Positions 7,577 to 16,202 of a stretch of 64,000 nt of DNA are shown here, piece after piece. The DNA comes from Kitasatospora phosalacinea (GTDB lineage: Bacteria; Actinomycetota; Actinomycetes; Streptomycetales; Streptomycetaceae). The notes below the pieces were generated by a model. It saw only the letters and a program-made list of their open reading frames with translations. It had not been told where the DNA came from and ran no database searches. The stretch is from positions 186,001-250,000 of the forward strand of contig NZ_BSSA01000002.1 in assembly GCF_030268885.1 (NCBI RefSeq). The letters run 5' to 3'. The position numbers and the translations under genes were made by a program. Positions within the stretch are counted from its first letter, which is position 1. Each line of letters starts with the position of its first letter.

Positions 7577-8583
7577 CACTCCTCCCATTGGAGCCGGGCG
7601 ACGGCGTCCAGGATCCGGTCCACCCCGGGCAGGTGGTGGTGCTCCAGCATCGGCGGCGGGTACGGGACGTCGAAGCCGGTGACCCGCAGCACCGGCGCGG
7701 CCAGGTGGTGGAAGCACTTCTCGGTGAGCCGGGCGGCGATCTCCGCCCCGGCCCCGCCGAACCCGGCCGACTCGTGCACCACCACGGCCCGGCCGAGCGA
7801 GCGGACCACCTCGCAGGCGGTGGCCTCGTCGAACGGCACCAGGGTGCGCAGGTCGAGCACCGCCAGGTCCCACCCCTCGGCCTTCGCGGCCTCGGCGGCC
7901 TCCAGGCAGACCGGCAGCGAGGGCCCGTAGGTGACCAGCACCGCGGAGCGGCCGGGGCGGCGCAGCACGGCCCTCCCGATCGGTTCGACGGCCGCCGCCG
8001 GGTCCCACTCCGCCTTGCCCCAGTAGAGCCGCTTGGGCTCCAGGAACACCACCGGGTCGTCGGAGGCGATCGACTCCCGCAGCAGCCCGTACGCGTCGGC
8101 GACGGTCGCGGGGGTGACCACGTGCAGGCCGGGGGTGTGCGCGTAGTACGCCTCGGAGGCGTCGCTGTGGTGCTCGACGCCGCCGATGCCGCCGCCGTAC
8201 GGGATGCGGACGGTGATCGGCAGCGGGAGCTTCCCGGCGGTGCGGTTGCGCATCTTGGCGACGTGCGAGAACAGCTGCTCCAGCGCCGGGTAGGCGAAGG
8301 CGTCGAACTGCATCTCGACCACGGGGCGCAGCCCGTACATGGCCATGCCGACGGCGGTGCCGAGGATGCCGGCCTCGGCCAGCGGGGTGTCCAGGCAGCG
8401 GTCGGGGCCGAACTCGGCGGTCAGGCCGTCGGTGATCCGGAAGACGCCGCCGAGCGCGCCGACGTCCTCGCCGAGCACGTGGACGGTCTTGTCGGCGCGC
8501 ATCGCGTCGCGCAGCGCGAGGTTGAGGGCCTGCGCCATGGTGCCGGTGCGCAGGCCGGACTGGTCGCGGACGGCGGTGCTCAT
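7576..8583 (-). CDS. bkdB: Branched-chain 2-oxoacid dehydrogenase E1 beta subunit
   Basis: A 335-residue transketolase-like subunit that pairs with E1 alpha to decarboxylate 2-oxoacids of valine, leucine and isoleucine using thiamine diphosphate. Recognisable are the VHVLGEDVGALGGVFRITDG segment, LDTPLAEAGILGTAVGMA with the catalytic glutamate, RIPYGGGIGGVEHHSDASEA, and the C-terminal GFDVPYPPPMLEHHHLP. The ATG at 8583 overlaps the end of bkdA by four bases (ATGA). Confidence 0.92.
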   Translation of the reverse strand: MSTAVRDQSGLRTGTMAQALNLALRDAMRADKTVHVLGEDVGALGGVFRITDGLTAEFGPDRCLDTPLAEAGILGTAVGMAMYGLRPVVEMQFDAFAYPALEQLFSHVAKMRNRTAGKLPLPITVRIPYGGGIGGVEHHSDASEAYYAHTPGLHVVTPATVADAYGLLRESIASDDPVVFLEPKRLYWGKAEWDPAAAVEPIGRAVLRRPGRSAVLVTYGPSLPVCLEAAEAAKAEGWDLAVLDLRTLVPFDEATACEVVRSLGRAVVVHESAGFGGAGAEIAARLTEKCFHHLAAPVLRVTGFDVPYPPPMLEHHHLPGVDRILDAVARLQWEE

Positions 8584-9740
8584 CGGCTGTGCCCCCCGCT
8601 CCCGGCCTCGGCCTCCGCGGCGAGTTCGGCCGCCAACTGCTCGGCCTGCTCGCGCAGTTGCTGGGTGGGTTCGGCGTAGACGTGCGCGAACAGCGACATC
8701 GGGTCGAGCTCGGGGTCGGCGTGGAACTCGGCGCGCATCCGGGCGGCCAGCTGCTCGGCCTGTTCGGCGGCGTCGGCGGCCAGTTGCTCGTCGAGCAGTC
8801 CGCGGCCGCGCAGCGCGTCCTCCAGCAGCCGGACGGGGTCGTGCGCCCGCCAGGCGTCGACCTCCTCGGCCTGCCGGTAGCGGGTGGCGTCGTCGGCGTT
8901 GGTGTGCGCGTCGAGGCGGTAGGTGAGCGCCTCGACCAGGGTGGGGCCGCCGCCGCTGCGGGCCCGCTCGACGGCCTCGGTGAGCACCTGGTGCACGGCG
9001 AGCGCGTCGTTGCCGTCGACCAGCCGCCCGGGCATGCCGTAGCCGACCGCCTTGTGGGCGAGGGTCGGCGCGGCGGACTGCCGGGTCAGCGGGACGGAGA
9101 TCGCGTAGCCGTTGTTCTGCACCAGGAACACCACGGGCGCGTGCAGCACGGCCGCGAAGTTCAGGCCCTCGTGGAAGTCGCCCTCGCTGGTGCCGCCGTC
9201 GCCCAGCAGGGCGAGCGCGACGGTGTCGTCCCCGGCCAGCCGGGCGGCGTGCGCCAGGCCGACGGCGTGCGGGACCTGGGTGGCCAGCGGGGTGCACAGC
9301 GGGGCGGTGCGGGTGGCGCGCGGGTCGTAGCCGGTGTGCGCGTCGCCGCGCAGCAGGGTGAGCGCCTGCAGCGGGTCGACGCCGCGGGCGACCACGGCGA
9401 GGGTGTCCCGGTAGGAGGGGAACAGCCAGTCCTGGGGGCGCAGCGCGAGCGCGGCGGCGACCTGGCAGGCCTCCTGGCCGGTGGAGGCCGGGTAGACGGC
9501 GAGGCGGCCCTGCTTGGTCAGGGTGGTGGCCTGCTGGTTGTAGCGGCGCCCGGCGACCAGGCGCCGGTACAGCTCGCGCAGCAGCTCGGGGTCGGCCGCG
9601 TCGGCGGCGGCGGTGCCCAGCGCGCGGTGCGGTTCGGGGTCGGGCAGCAGCGGGGCGGGGTCGGTGCGGGGCGCGGTGGCGCCGGGCCGCCAGCCGGGCA
9701 CGGCCGCTACCGGGTCGTTCCTGTGGTCCAGGACGGTCAT
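8580..9740 (-). CDS. bkdA: Branched-chain 2-oxoacid dehydrogenase E1 alpha subunit
   Basis: A 386-residue E1 alpha. The thiamine-diphosphate/magnesium motif is seen as LLGDGGTSEGDFHEGLNFAA ending in QNNGYAIS (GDG to NN). Substrate-channel and phosphorylation-loop regions appear as YRDTLAVVARGVDP and ATRYRQAEEVDAW. The ATG at 9740 is preferred because GGAGG lies 8 bases upstream; a GTG at 9749 abuts the ribosome-binding site. It is the first gene of bkdA-bkdB-bkdC and diverges from an Lrp-type regulator, a common layout for bkd operons. No E3 (lipoamide dehydrogenase) is in the window, so E3 must be shared from elsewhere. Confidence 0.92.
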   Translation of the reverse strand: MTVLDHRNDPVAAVPGWRPGATAPRTDPAPLLPDPEPHRALGTAAADAADPELLRELYRRLVAGRRYNQQATTLTKQGRLAVYPASTGQEACQVAAALALRPQDWLFPSYRDTLAVVARGVDPLQALTLLRGDAHTGYDPRATRTAPLCTPLATQVPHAVGLAHAARLAGDDTVALALLGDGGTSEGDFHEGLNFAAVLHAPVVFLVQNNGYAISVPLTRQSAAPTLAHKAVGYGMPGRLVDGNDALAVHQVLTEAVERARSGGGPTLVEALTYRLDAHTNADDATRYRQAEEVDAWRAHDPVRLLEDALRGRGLLDEQLAADAAEQAEQLAARMRAEFHADPELDPMSLFAHVYAEPTQQLREQAEQLAAELAAEAEAGSGGHSR

Positions 9741-9797
9741 CTGGGGCACCTCCGGGGTGGTGGGGGCTCCCTACCGATTGTTCGGTCGTCTGTTCAT

Positions 9798-9818
9798 CTT
9801 GACCATAACCCCGTCAAG
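9798..9818. promoter_or_regulatory. Candidate Lrp/AsnC operator between bkdA and its regulator
   Basis: An inverted repeat CTTGAC-N9-GTCAAG lies in the 147-base divergent region between bkdA and the Lrp gene. Lrp/AsnC regulators bind such spaced palindromes near their own gene. The stretch is also relatively A/T-rich, as expected for overlapping promoters. The assignment is inferred from position and symmetry only. Confidence 0.5.
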
Positions 9819-9887
9819 ACGGTGGACAGTCGGCCGAAAGGGAGGTCTGCTGGGGCCAGCACGTCCAATCGCGAGGGGTGGGGGGCC

Positions 9888-10355
9888 ATGTCGGCTGAAC
9901 AGGTGTCCAGACTCGACCGTGTCGACCGGTCGATCCTGCGGCTGCTGCGGCAGGACGGTCGCGCCTCGATCCGCTCGGTGGCCGAGCGGGTGCACGTGTC
10001 CCGGGCGAACGCGTACGCCCGGATCTCCAGGATGGTCGAGGACGGGGTGATCCGCGGCTTCACCGCCCGGGTCGACCACGAGAAGGCCGGGCAGGCCGCG
10101 TCCGCGTACGTCACGCTGCGGATCGTGCAGAACTCCTGGCGCACGGTGCGCGAGCAGCTGCTGCGGCTGCCGGGGGTGGCGCACATCGCGCTGGTCGGCG
10201 GCGACTACGACGTGCTGATGCTGGTCCACACGGCTGACAACCGGGAGCTGCGCGAGCTGGTGCTGGGCAGCATCCAGTCCATCCCGGAGGTGCTGAGCAC
10301 CCGCACCATGCTGGTGTTCGAGGAGACCGACCAGATCCCGGCGGACGGGCTGTGA
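9888..10355 (+). CDS. Lrp/AsnC-family transcriptional regulator (BkdR-like)
   Basis: A 155-residue regulator with an N-terminal helix-turn-helix (LDRVDRSILRLLRQDGRASI, then RVHVSRANAYARISRMVEDG) and a C-terminal RAM ligand-binding domain (ASAYVTLRI through GGDYDVLMLVHTADNRELRE). These proteins usually sense amino acids. Divergent placement next to bkdA suggests that it controls branched-chain amino acid breakdown, as BkdR does in other bacteria. The ATG follows a G-rich stretch. Confidence 0.88.
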   Translation: MSAEQVSRLDRVDRSILRLLRQDGRASIRSVAERVHVSRANAYARISRMVEDGVIRGFTARVDHEKAGQAASAYVTLRIVQNSWRTVREQLLRLPGVAHIALVGGDYDVLMLVHTADNRELRELVLGSIQSIPEVLSTRTMLVFEETDQIPADGL

Positions 10356-10364
10356 CGCCCCGGC

Positions 10365-10889
10365 TCAGTCCTCGCCGGTGGCGACGGCCACCACCGTCCG
10401 GCCGCCCCCGATGCCGACCAGCGCGGCGTCGAAGGTGAACGGGGTGACCGGGCTCCAGCTGCGGTTGCCGCCCGCGGGCGCGGGGTGCGCGGCGTAGCCG
10501 TTGGCCCGCCAGTCGGCGTCCGGGCCGAGCAGCTCGACGATCGGCTCGGCCAGCGCCCGGGCGTTCGGGCTCGGGCCGCCCGAGCGGTGCACCAGGCTCC
10601 CGCCGAGCGTGTGGGTCATCCAGGCCGGTGCGTCCGCCGCCGGGACCCGCACCCGCAGCCGCTCGTGCATCAGCCGGTCGTCGTGCGGGACGCTGTGCCA
10701 GCCGGGGTCGCGGCACCAGCATCGGGGGCCGACCAGCCCCGCCGCGCCGAGCACCTCCCAGCACAGCGCGCCGTGGTCGAGCCCGCGGTCCTCGCCGATC
10801 TCCACCACCAGGTCGGAGTGCTGGTGGGCGGCCCAGTCGGCCAGCAGCTCGCGCAGCGCCGCCAGCTCGTCCGGCAGGTGCAGGCTCAC
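10365..10889 (-). CDS. Conserved hypothetical protein coupled to TetR regulator
   Basis: A 174-residue protein that I do not recognise. It has no signal peptide or membrane segment. It is rich in His, Trp and Pro and includes CWEVLGAAGLVGPRCWCRD and GNRSWSPVTPFTFDAALVGI. The GTG start at 10889 overlaps the stop of the TetR gene by four bases (GTGA), so the two are translationally coupled and probably functionally linked. It converges on the Lrp gene with a 9-base gap. Confidence 0.7.
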   Translation of the reverse strand: MSLHLPDELAALRELLADWAAHQHSDLVVEIGEDRGLDHGALCWEVLGAAGLVGPRCWCRDPGWHSVPHDDRLMHERLRVRVPAADAPAWMTHTLGGSLVHRSGGPSPNARALAEPIVELLGPDADWRANGYAAHPAPAGGNRSWSPVTPFTFDAALVGIGGGRTVVAVATGED

Positions 10890-11470
10890 CGGGCGCGCAG
10901 GCCGTCGAAGGCGAAGCGGGCCACCGCGTCGGGCAGCCCCTCGGCGCCGCGCTGGCCCGGCCGGTACCACTCGACCAGCGAGTTGACGGTGCCGAACAGC
11001 AGCCGGGTGGCCAGCCGGGGCTCGACGTCGGCGCGCAGCTCACCGGCGGCGACGGCGGCCTGGACGAGTTCGGCGACCCGGTGGTCGAAGTCGCGGCGGC
11101 GCTCCAGCGCCCACTGCTCGGTGGCGGTGTTGCCGCGCACCCGCAGCAGCAGCGTCACGTACGGGAGTTCGGCGAGCAGCACCTCGGCGGTGCGGCGCAC
11201 CACGTGCTCCAGCCGGTCCACCGGGCGGCCCGCGGCGGCGCCCGGCTCGTCCAGGATCGCGAACAGCGCGTCCAGCGCCCGGCCGACGGCGAGCCGCAGC
11301 AGCTCCTCCTTGCCGCGCACGTGGTGGTAGATCGAGGACTTGGAGATCCCGGCCGCCCTGGACAGGTCCTCCATCGAGGTCCCGTCGTACCCGCGTTCGT
11401 TGAAGACCCGCACGGTGACCGCGAGGAGCGACTCGACGGTGTAGGCGGCGCGCGTGGAGTGGTCGGCCAT
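10886..11470 (-). CDS. TetR/AcrR-family transcriptional repressor
   Basis: A 194-residue TetR protein. The DNA-binding domain reads TVRVFNERGYDGTSMEDLSR, then AAGISKSSIYHHVRGKEELL. The C-terminal half is a typical ligand-binding helical domain (LFGTVNSLVEWYRPGQ). It lies 1.6 kb from paaN, and a TetR-style palindrome sits in the paaN promoter. Regulation of phenylacetate breakdown is therefore plausible (the PaaR role), but the link is inferred. Confidence 0.85.
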   Translation of the reverse strand: MADHSTRAAYTVESLLAVTVRVFNERGYDGTSMEDLSRAAGISKSSIYHHVRGKEELLRLAVGRALDALFAILDEPGAAAGRPVDRLEHVVRRTAEVLLAELPYVTLLLRVRGNTATEQWALERRRDFDHRVAELVQAAVAAGELRADVEPRLATRLLFGTVNSLVEWYRPGQRGAEGLPDAVARFAFDGLRAR

Positions 11471-11634
11471 GCGACGAGTATCCCCGGGGCGCCGCGGCAC
11501 CGCCCCGGGGGGTGGCCCCCGGGAAAGGGCGCAACCGCACGCCGTGCGACCAGGTACAGACCAGGGGTGCGTGCCGTAGGCTCGCCCGAGCATCCTGGTG
11601 GCCCGGCGCGGCCCGAGAATCCGGACAGGACCTG

Positions 11635-12900
11635 ATGGCGATGGCAGTGAGCCCCGACACCGAAGTGGCCGAACGACCCGAGCCGCCCGCGGACGCCGAC
11701 GCACCGGAGACGGGCCCCCGCGCCTGGCTGCGGCGCGCCGTCGAGGAGTACGGGCCGGCCCTGGCGGTGTTCGCGGCGGTCCGGCTGATCGCCTTCACCG
11801 TCTTCATGTGGCTGCTGTCCTGGTCCGGCGAGTACCTGACGAAGAACCCGAGGTTCGGCGGCGGCAAGAACGTCTGGGACGTGCTGGGCGGCTGGGACGG
11901 CTGGTGGTACCAGCAGGTCGCGCAGAACGGCTACGACCCGAAGCTGCTGCCGTCCGCCTCCGGCCCGTGGACGCTGGAACAGAACTCGGTGGCGTTCTTC
12001 CCGCTCTACCCCGGCCTGATCAAGATGGTCTCCACCGTGACCGGCCTGAACTCGCTGGGCGCGGGCATCCTGGTCTCGGTGCTGACCTCGTTCGTCGCGG
12101 CGGCCGGCATCTACGCGGTGGCCAAGCTGGTCTCGGGGCGCCGGACGGCGGTGATCGCGGCGGGCGTCTGGGGCCTGTTCCCGGGCTCCGGCGTCGAGTG
12201 GGCGGTCTACTCGGACTCGCTGTTCGTCGCCCTCGCCGCCTGGGCCTGCTACTTCGTGATGACCCGCAACTGGCTGGCCGCCGGCGTCACCTCCTTCGTC
12301 GCCGGACTGAACCGCCCGACGTCGGCCGCCCTGGCCGCGGCGATCGGCGTGGCCGCCCTGATCGCCCTGTTCAGGCGGAAGGACGGCGTGCTCGGCCCGC
12401 TGTCCGCCATCGTGATCGCCCCGCTCGGCTTCGTCGGCTACATCGCCTGGGCGAACTGGCGGATGGGTAGTTGGACCGCCTACTTCGACCTCCAGCGCGG
12501 TGCCTGGCTGCACTACTTCGACTGGGGCAAGCACACCGAGAACGTGATCCGGAACATCCTGTTCGGGCAGCACGACTACATCTTCGGCTACCCCACCGAG
12601 GACCTGATCGCCCTGCTCCTGGTGTTCAGCCTGCCGGTCCTGCTCTACCTGCTGATCCGGATGCGCCCGCCGGTCCTCCTGGTCGTCTACACCTGCGTCA
12701 CCGTCGTCCTGGTCCTCGGCAGCCAGCAGATCTTCGGCAACACCTCCCGCTACCTGCTCCCCTGCTTCCCGCTCTTCCTCCCGATCGCCGAGGCCCTCAA
12801 GCGGCTCTCCCGCACCTCACTGGCCGTCACCCTGGGCACCGTCGCCGCACTCTCCGGCTGGTACGCCGGCTACGTCCTGTTCGAACTGGGCATCCCGTAG
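11635..12900 (+). CDS. PIG-V-like mannosyltransferase family integral membrane protein
   Basis: A 421-residue polytopic membrane protein with about 9-10 hydrophobic helices. The first loop after helix 1 contains GGWDGWWYQQVAQNGYD, where an acidic residue (WD) typical of GT-C glycosyltransferases acts as catalytic base. FFPLYPGLIK and GLNRPTSAALA are also family-like. Expected role: transfer of mannose from polyprenyl-phosphate-mannose to a lipid or glycan on the outer face of the membrane. ATG 11635 follows GGACAGGACCTG, and a second ATG two codons on is also possible. Confidence 0.75.
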   Translation: MAMAVSPDTEVAERPEPPADADAPETGPRAWLRRAVEEYGPALAVFAAVRLIAFTVFMWLLSWSGEYLTKNPRFGGGKNVWDVLGGWDGWWYQQVAQNGYDPKLLPSASGPWTLEQNSVAFFPLYPGLIKMVSTVTGLNSLGAGILVSVLTSFVAAAGIYAVAKLVSGRRTAVIAAGVWGLFPGSGVEWAVYSDSLFVALAAWACYFVMTRNWLAAGVTSFVAGLNRPTSAALAAAIGVAALIALFRRKDGVLGPLSAIVIAPLGFVGYIAWANWRMGSWTAYFDLQRGAWLHYFDWGKHTENVIRNILFGQHDYIFGYPTEDLIALLLVFSLPVLLYLLIRMRPPVLLVVYTCVTVVLVLGSQQIFGNTSRYLLPCFPLFLPIAEALKRLSRTSLAVTLGTVAALSGWYAGYVLFELGIP

Positions 12901-12978
12901 GACCCGCACCCCGCCGCGGACCAGGTCGTCACCCCCTGGACCGGGCGCTCCTCCCGGAAAGCGCCGCGGGCCCCTTGC

Positions 12979-12996
12979 ACCGACCGATCGTTCGGT
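12979..12996. promoter_or_regulatory. TetR-type operator candidate upstream of paaN
   Basis: ACCGACCGATCGTTCGGT is an 18-base palindrome with 16 of 18 positions symmetrical, placed 45 bases before the paaN start and overlapping the likely promoter. Size and position suit a TetR operator; the nearby TetR gene at 10886-11470 is the obvious candidate. Confidence 0.5.
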
Positions 12997-13040
12997 TACG
13001 CTGAGGAGCGTCCCGCCCAGCCCCCCGTGAGGAGCGCACC

Positions 13041-14735
13041 ATGGCCGCTGCGACCCCCGCCCTGCCGGTCGCCGAACTGCTCGCCCGCCACCAGGACACC
13101 CTGGACCGCGCGCTGGCCGCGATCGCCGCCCGCGACTACTGGTCCCCGTACCCGGAGTTCCCCAAGGCGTACGGCGAGGGGGCCGCCGCCGACGGCAAGG
13201 CCGCCTTCGAGGCGCTGCTGGGGCGGGAGTTCGAGCTGCCCGGCCACCCCGGCGGCGGCGAGCCGGTGACCGGCGAGGCGAGCCCGTACGGCCTCGAACT
13301 GGGCGTGAGCTACCCGCACGCCGAGCCGGACGCGCTGCTGGCCGCGCTGGAGGCGGCCCGGCCGGGCTGGGCGCGGGCCACCCCCGCCGAGCGGGCCGCG
13401 GTCTGCCTGGAGGTGCTGGCCCGGATCAACGCCCGCTCGCACGAGTTCGCGCAGGCGGTGATGCACACCACCGGCCAGGCGTACGGCATGGCCTTCCAGG
13501 CGGGCGGCCCGCACGCGCAGGACCGCGGCCTGGAGGCGGTGGCGTACGCGTACGCCGAGCAGACCCGGCTGCCCCGCTCGGCGAGCTGGTCCAAGCCGCA
13601 GGGCAAGCGCGAACCCCTGGTGCTGACCAAGGAGTTCACCGCGGTGCCGCGCGGCACCGCGCTGCTGGTCGGCTGCAACACCTTCCCGACCTGGAACGGC
13701 TACCCCGGCCTGTTCGCCTCGCTGGCCACCGGCAACGGCGTGCTGGTCAAGCCGCACCCGCGGGCGGTGCTGCCGCTGGCGCTGACGGTGCGGATCGCCC
13801 GCGAGGTGCTGGCCGAGGCCGGGTTCGACCCGAACCTGGTCTGCCTGGCCGCCGAGCACGAGGGCGCGGCGGTCGCCAAGGTGCTGGCGCTGCGGCCCGA
13901 GGTGAAGCTGATCGACTACACCGGCTCCACCGGCTTCGGCGACTGGCTGGAGGACAACGCCCGGCAGGCGCAGGTCTACACCGAGAAGGCGGGCGTCAAC
14001 ACCGTCGTCATCGACTCCACCGACGACTACCGCGGCATGCTGGACAACCTGGCGTTCGCGCTCAGCCTGTACAGCGGCCAGATGTGCACCACCCCGCAGA
14101 ACCTGCTGATCCCGCGCACCGGCATCCGCACCGAGGACGGCGAGCGCAGCTACGAGCAGGTCGTCGCCGACCTGGCCGCCGCGGTCGAGGGCCTGCTCGG
14201 CGACGACGCCCGGGCCGCCGCGATCCTGGGCGCCGTGGTCAACCCGGGCGTGCTGGCCCGCAGCGCCGCCGCCGCGGGCGGCGAGTACGGCGAACTCGCC
14301 CTGGCCCCGCGGGTGGTGGCCTCCCCCGAGTTCCCCGGCGCGACCATCCGCACCCCCGCCCTGGTGAAGGCCGACGCCGACAAGCCGGACGACCGCGCCC
14401 GCTTCCTGACCGAGTGCTTCGGCCCGGTGGCCTTCGCGGTCGCCGTGGAGTCCACCGCCGCCGCCGTCGAGCTGCTGCACCGCACCACGGTCGAGCACGG
14501 CGCGATGACCGCGGGCGCCTACACCACCGACCCGGCGGTGGCGGACGCCCTGGTCGGGGCCTGCCTGGACGCCGGGGTCTCGCTCTCGCTCAACCTGACC
14601 GGCGGCGTCTACGTCAACCAGACCGCGGCCTTCTCCGACCTGCACGGCACCGGCGCCAACCCGGCCGCCAACTCGGCGTACTGCGACGCCGCGTTCGTGG
14701 CCAACCGCTTCCGCACCGTCGAGATCCGCAAGTAG
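13041..14735 (+). CDS. paaN: Phenylacetic acid degradation protein PaaN (aldehyde dehydrogenase superfamily)
   Basis: A 564-residue aldehyde-dehydrogenase-fold enzyme of PaaN type. The catalytic cysteine lies in LYSGQMCTTPQN, and the NAD-fold region includes IDYTGSTGFGDWLEDNARQA. PaaN/PaaZ-like enzymes oxidise the ring-opened semialdehyde in phenylacetyl-CoA breakdown. No other paa genes (paaABCDE) are here, so it is an orphan at this locus. It has a strong GAGGAG ribosome-binding site 8 bases before the ATG, a TetR-like operator upstream and a strong double hairpin downstream. Confidence 0.82.
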   Translation: MAAATPALPVAELLARHQDTLDRALAAIAARDYWSPYPEFPKAYGEGAAADGKAAFEALLGREFELPGHPGGGEPVTGEASPYGLELGVSYPHAEPDALLAALEAARPGWARATPAERAAVCLEVLARINARSHEFAQAVMHTTGQAYGMAFQAGGPHAQDRGLEAVAYAYAEQTRLPRSASWSKPQGKREPLVLTKEFTAVPRGTALLVGCNTFPTWNGYPGLFASLATGNGVLVKPHPRAVLPLALTVRIAREVLAEAGFDPNLVCLAAEHEGAAVAKVLALRPEVKLIDYTGSTGFGDWLEDNARQAQVYTEKAGVNTVVIDSTDDYRGMLDNLAFALSLYSGQMCTTPQNLLIPRTGIRTEDGERSYEQVVADLAAAVEGLLGDDARAAAILGAVVNPGVLARSAAAAGGEYGELALAPRVVASPEFPGATIRTPALVKADADKPDDRARFLTECFGPVAFAVAVESTAAAVELLHRTTVEHGAMTAGAYTTDPAVADALVGACLDAGVSLSLNLTGGVYVNQTAAFSDLHGTGANPAANSAYCDAAFVANRFRTVEIRK

Positions 14736-14754
14736 CCCGGCCCGGCAGCGAAGA

Positions 14755-14794
14755 GCGGGCCCGGTCGCCGTCCCACAACGGCGTCCGGGCCCGC
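14755..14794. terminator. Hairpin terminator after paaN
   Basis: GCGGGCCCGG...CGCCGT pairs with ACGGCG...CCGGGCCCGC around a short loop, giving a stem of about 17 bp with one internal mismatch. It lies 20 bases after the paaN stop and before a convergent gene. Confidence 0.8.
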
Positions 14795-14795
14795 G

Positions 14796-14827
14796 CCCTG
14801 TCCCGGGAGGGGGGAGAAGGGACAGGG
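14796..14827. terminator. Second hairpin in the paaN / glycosyltransferase gap
   Basis: CCCTGTCCC (14796-14804) pairs perfectly with GGGACAGGG (14819-14827). It lies directly after the first hairpin and 15 bases from the end of the convergent glycosyltransferase gene, so it probably serves the minus strand. Confidence 0.65.
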
Positions 14828-14841
14828 GGTCGGGGGAGCGG

Positions 14842-16077
14842 CTACGCGCGCCGCGGGTGGAACACCCAGGCCCGCAGCAGCACGAAGCGCACCAGCGTCG
14901 CCGCCGCGTTCGCCGCCACCAGCACCGCCAGTTCCACCCCGTGCCCGGCGTCCGGCGCGGCCGCGTGCAGCCCGGCGACGGCGCCGCTGCTGAGCACCAG
15001 CCCGACCAGGAAGGCCAGCCCGCCCTCCAGTTGGTGCCGGAGGGCGCCCCGGCGGCCCGTCACGCCGAAGGTGAAGCGCCGGTTCGCGGCGGTGTTGACC
15101 ACCGCGGTGACGGCCAGCGCCAGCGCGTTGGCCGCCAGCGCGGGCACCACCTGCCGCGCCAGCAGGAACAGCAGCAGGTACGCCAGCGTGCACAGGCCGC
15201 CGACCACCGCGAAGCTGACGGCCTGTCGGCCCGGCCCGGGCGGCACCCGCGCGCCGCGCCCCCGCCCGGGCAGGTCGACGCTCCCCTTCCCGGCCAGGGT
15301 GCGCCGGGCGACCCGGGCCATGCCCCTGAGGTCGTCGACGACGGTGCGGACGATGTCGACCCGGCTGTCCGGGTCGTCCACCCAGTCCACCGGCACCTCG
15401 TGGATCCGCAGCCCGGAGGCCTCGGCCAGCAGCAGCAGTTCGGTGTCGAAGAACCAGGCGTTGTCCTCGACCTCCGCCAGCAGCCGCTTGACCACCTCGG
15501 TGCGGCCCGCCTTGAACCCGCACTGCGCGTCGGAGAACCCCGCCGCCATGGTGGCGCGCAGCAGCAGGTTGTAGGTGCGCGAGATGAACTCCCGCTTCGG
15601 GCCGCGCACCACCGCCGAACCGCGGTGCAGCCGGCTGCCGATGGCCAGGTCGCTGTGGCCGGACAGCAGCGGTGCGACCAGTGGCAGGAAGGCGTCCAGG
15701 CCGGTGGACAGGTCGACGTCCATGTAGGCCACCACGTCGGCCCCGCTGGCGCCCCACACCTCGCGCAGCGCCCGGCCCCGGCCCTTGAGGTCCAGGTGCA
15801 CGGCCCCCACCGGCGCGAGTTCCGCGGCGAGCGCGGTGGCGACCTCCCAGGTGCCGTCGACCGAGGCGTTGTCCGCCACCGTGATCAGGTAGTCGTACGG
15901 GAAGGTCTCCGCCAGGTAGGCGTGCAGCTCGCGGACGCAGCGCTCCAGCGAGTGCTGCTCGTTGTACACGGGTACGACGACCTCCACGAGCCTGGTCCCC
16001 ACCACGGTGTCGGCCCGGTCCCGGCCGTCCACCGCCGGGACGGGGCGCAGGTTTTGGCGCATCGCTGGCTGTGTCAT
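14842..16077 (-). CDS. GT2 glycosyltransferase fused to GtrA-like membrane domain
   Basis: A 411-residue protein. Residues about 25-255 form a GT-A glycosyltransferase of the dolichyl-phosphate-mannose / undecaprenyl-phosphate-sugar synthase type: VVVPVYNEQHSLERCVREL, the nucleotide-sugar DVDLSTGLD (DxD-like) and GSRLHRGSAV motifs. Residues about 285-405 form a GtrA-type domain with four membrane helices (FAVVGGLCTLAYLLLFLLAR, then VVNTAANRRFTFG). Such fusions make a lipid-linked sugar and help flip or present it. The upstream mannosyltransferase could use such a donor. The ATG at 16077 lacks a good ribosome-binding site, so the start is uncertain. Confidence 0.82.
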   Translation of the reverse strand: MTQPAMRQNLRPVPAVDGRDRADTVVGTRLVEVVVPVYNEQHSLERCVRELHAYLAETFPYDYLITVADNASVDGTWEVATALAAELAPVGAVHLDLKGRGRALREVWGASGADVVAYMDVDLSTGLDAFLPLVAPLLSGHSDLAIGSRLHRGSAVVRGPKREFISRTYNLLLRATMAAGFSDAQCGFKAGRTEVVKRLLAEVEDNAWFFDTELLLLAEASGLRIHEVPVDWVDDPDSRVDIVRTVVDDLRGMARVARRTLAGKGSVDLPGRGRGARVPPGPGRQAVSFAVVGGLCTLAYLLLFLLARQVVPALAANALALAVTAVVNTAANRRFTFGVTGRRGALRHQLEGGLAFLVGLVLSSGAVAGLHAAAPDAGHGVELAVLVAANAAATLVRFVLLRAWVFHPRRA

Positions 16078-16202
16078 GGGAAGGAGGTTCACAGCCCCCC
16101 ATGGGCCCGCGATGATGTGAGTCTGAGAGCGCGCTGAGAACCCGGGCGCCGTGACTCCGGCCGGTGACCGCCGGCCCTGCTGCAAGACGAGGGGAGAGAC
16201 GG

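Noticed and set aside
16120..16200. A thiamine (TPP) riboswitch suggested by GCTGAGAACCC before the FAD monooxygenase
   Set aside because: The rest of the conserved core (the P4/P5 region with its GTGAACCTG-like part) is missing, and the gene is not thiamine-related.
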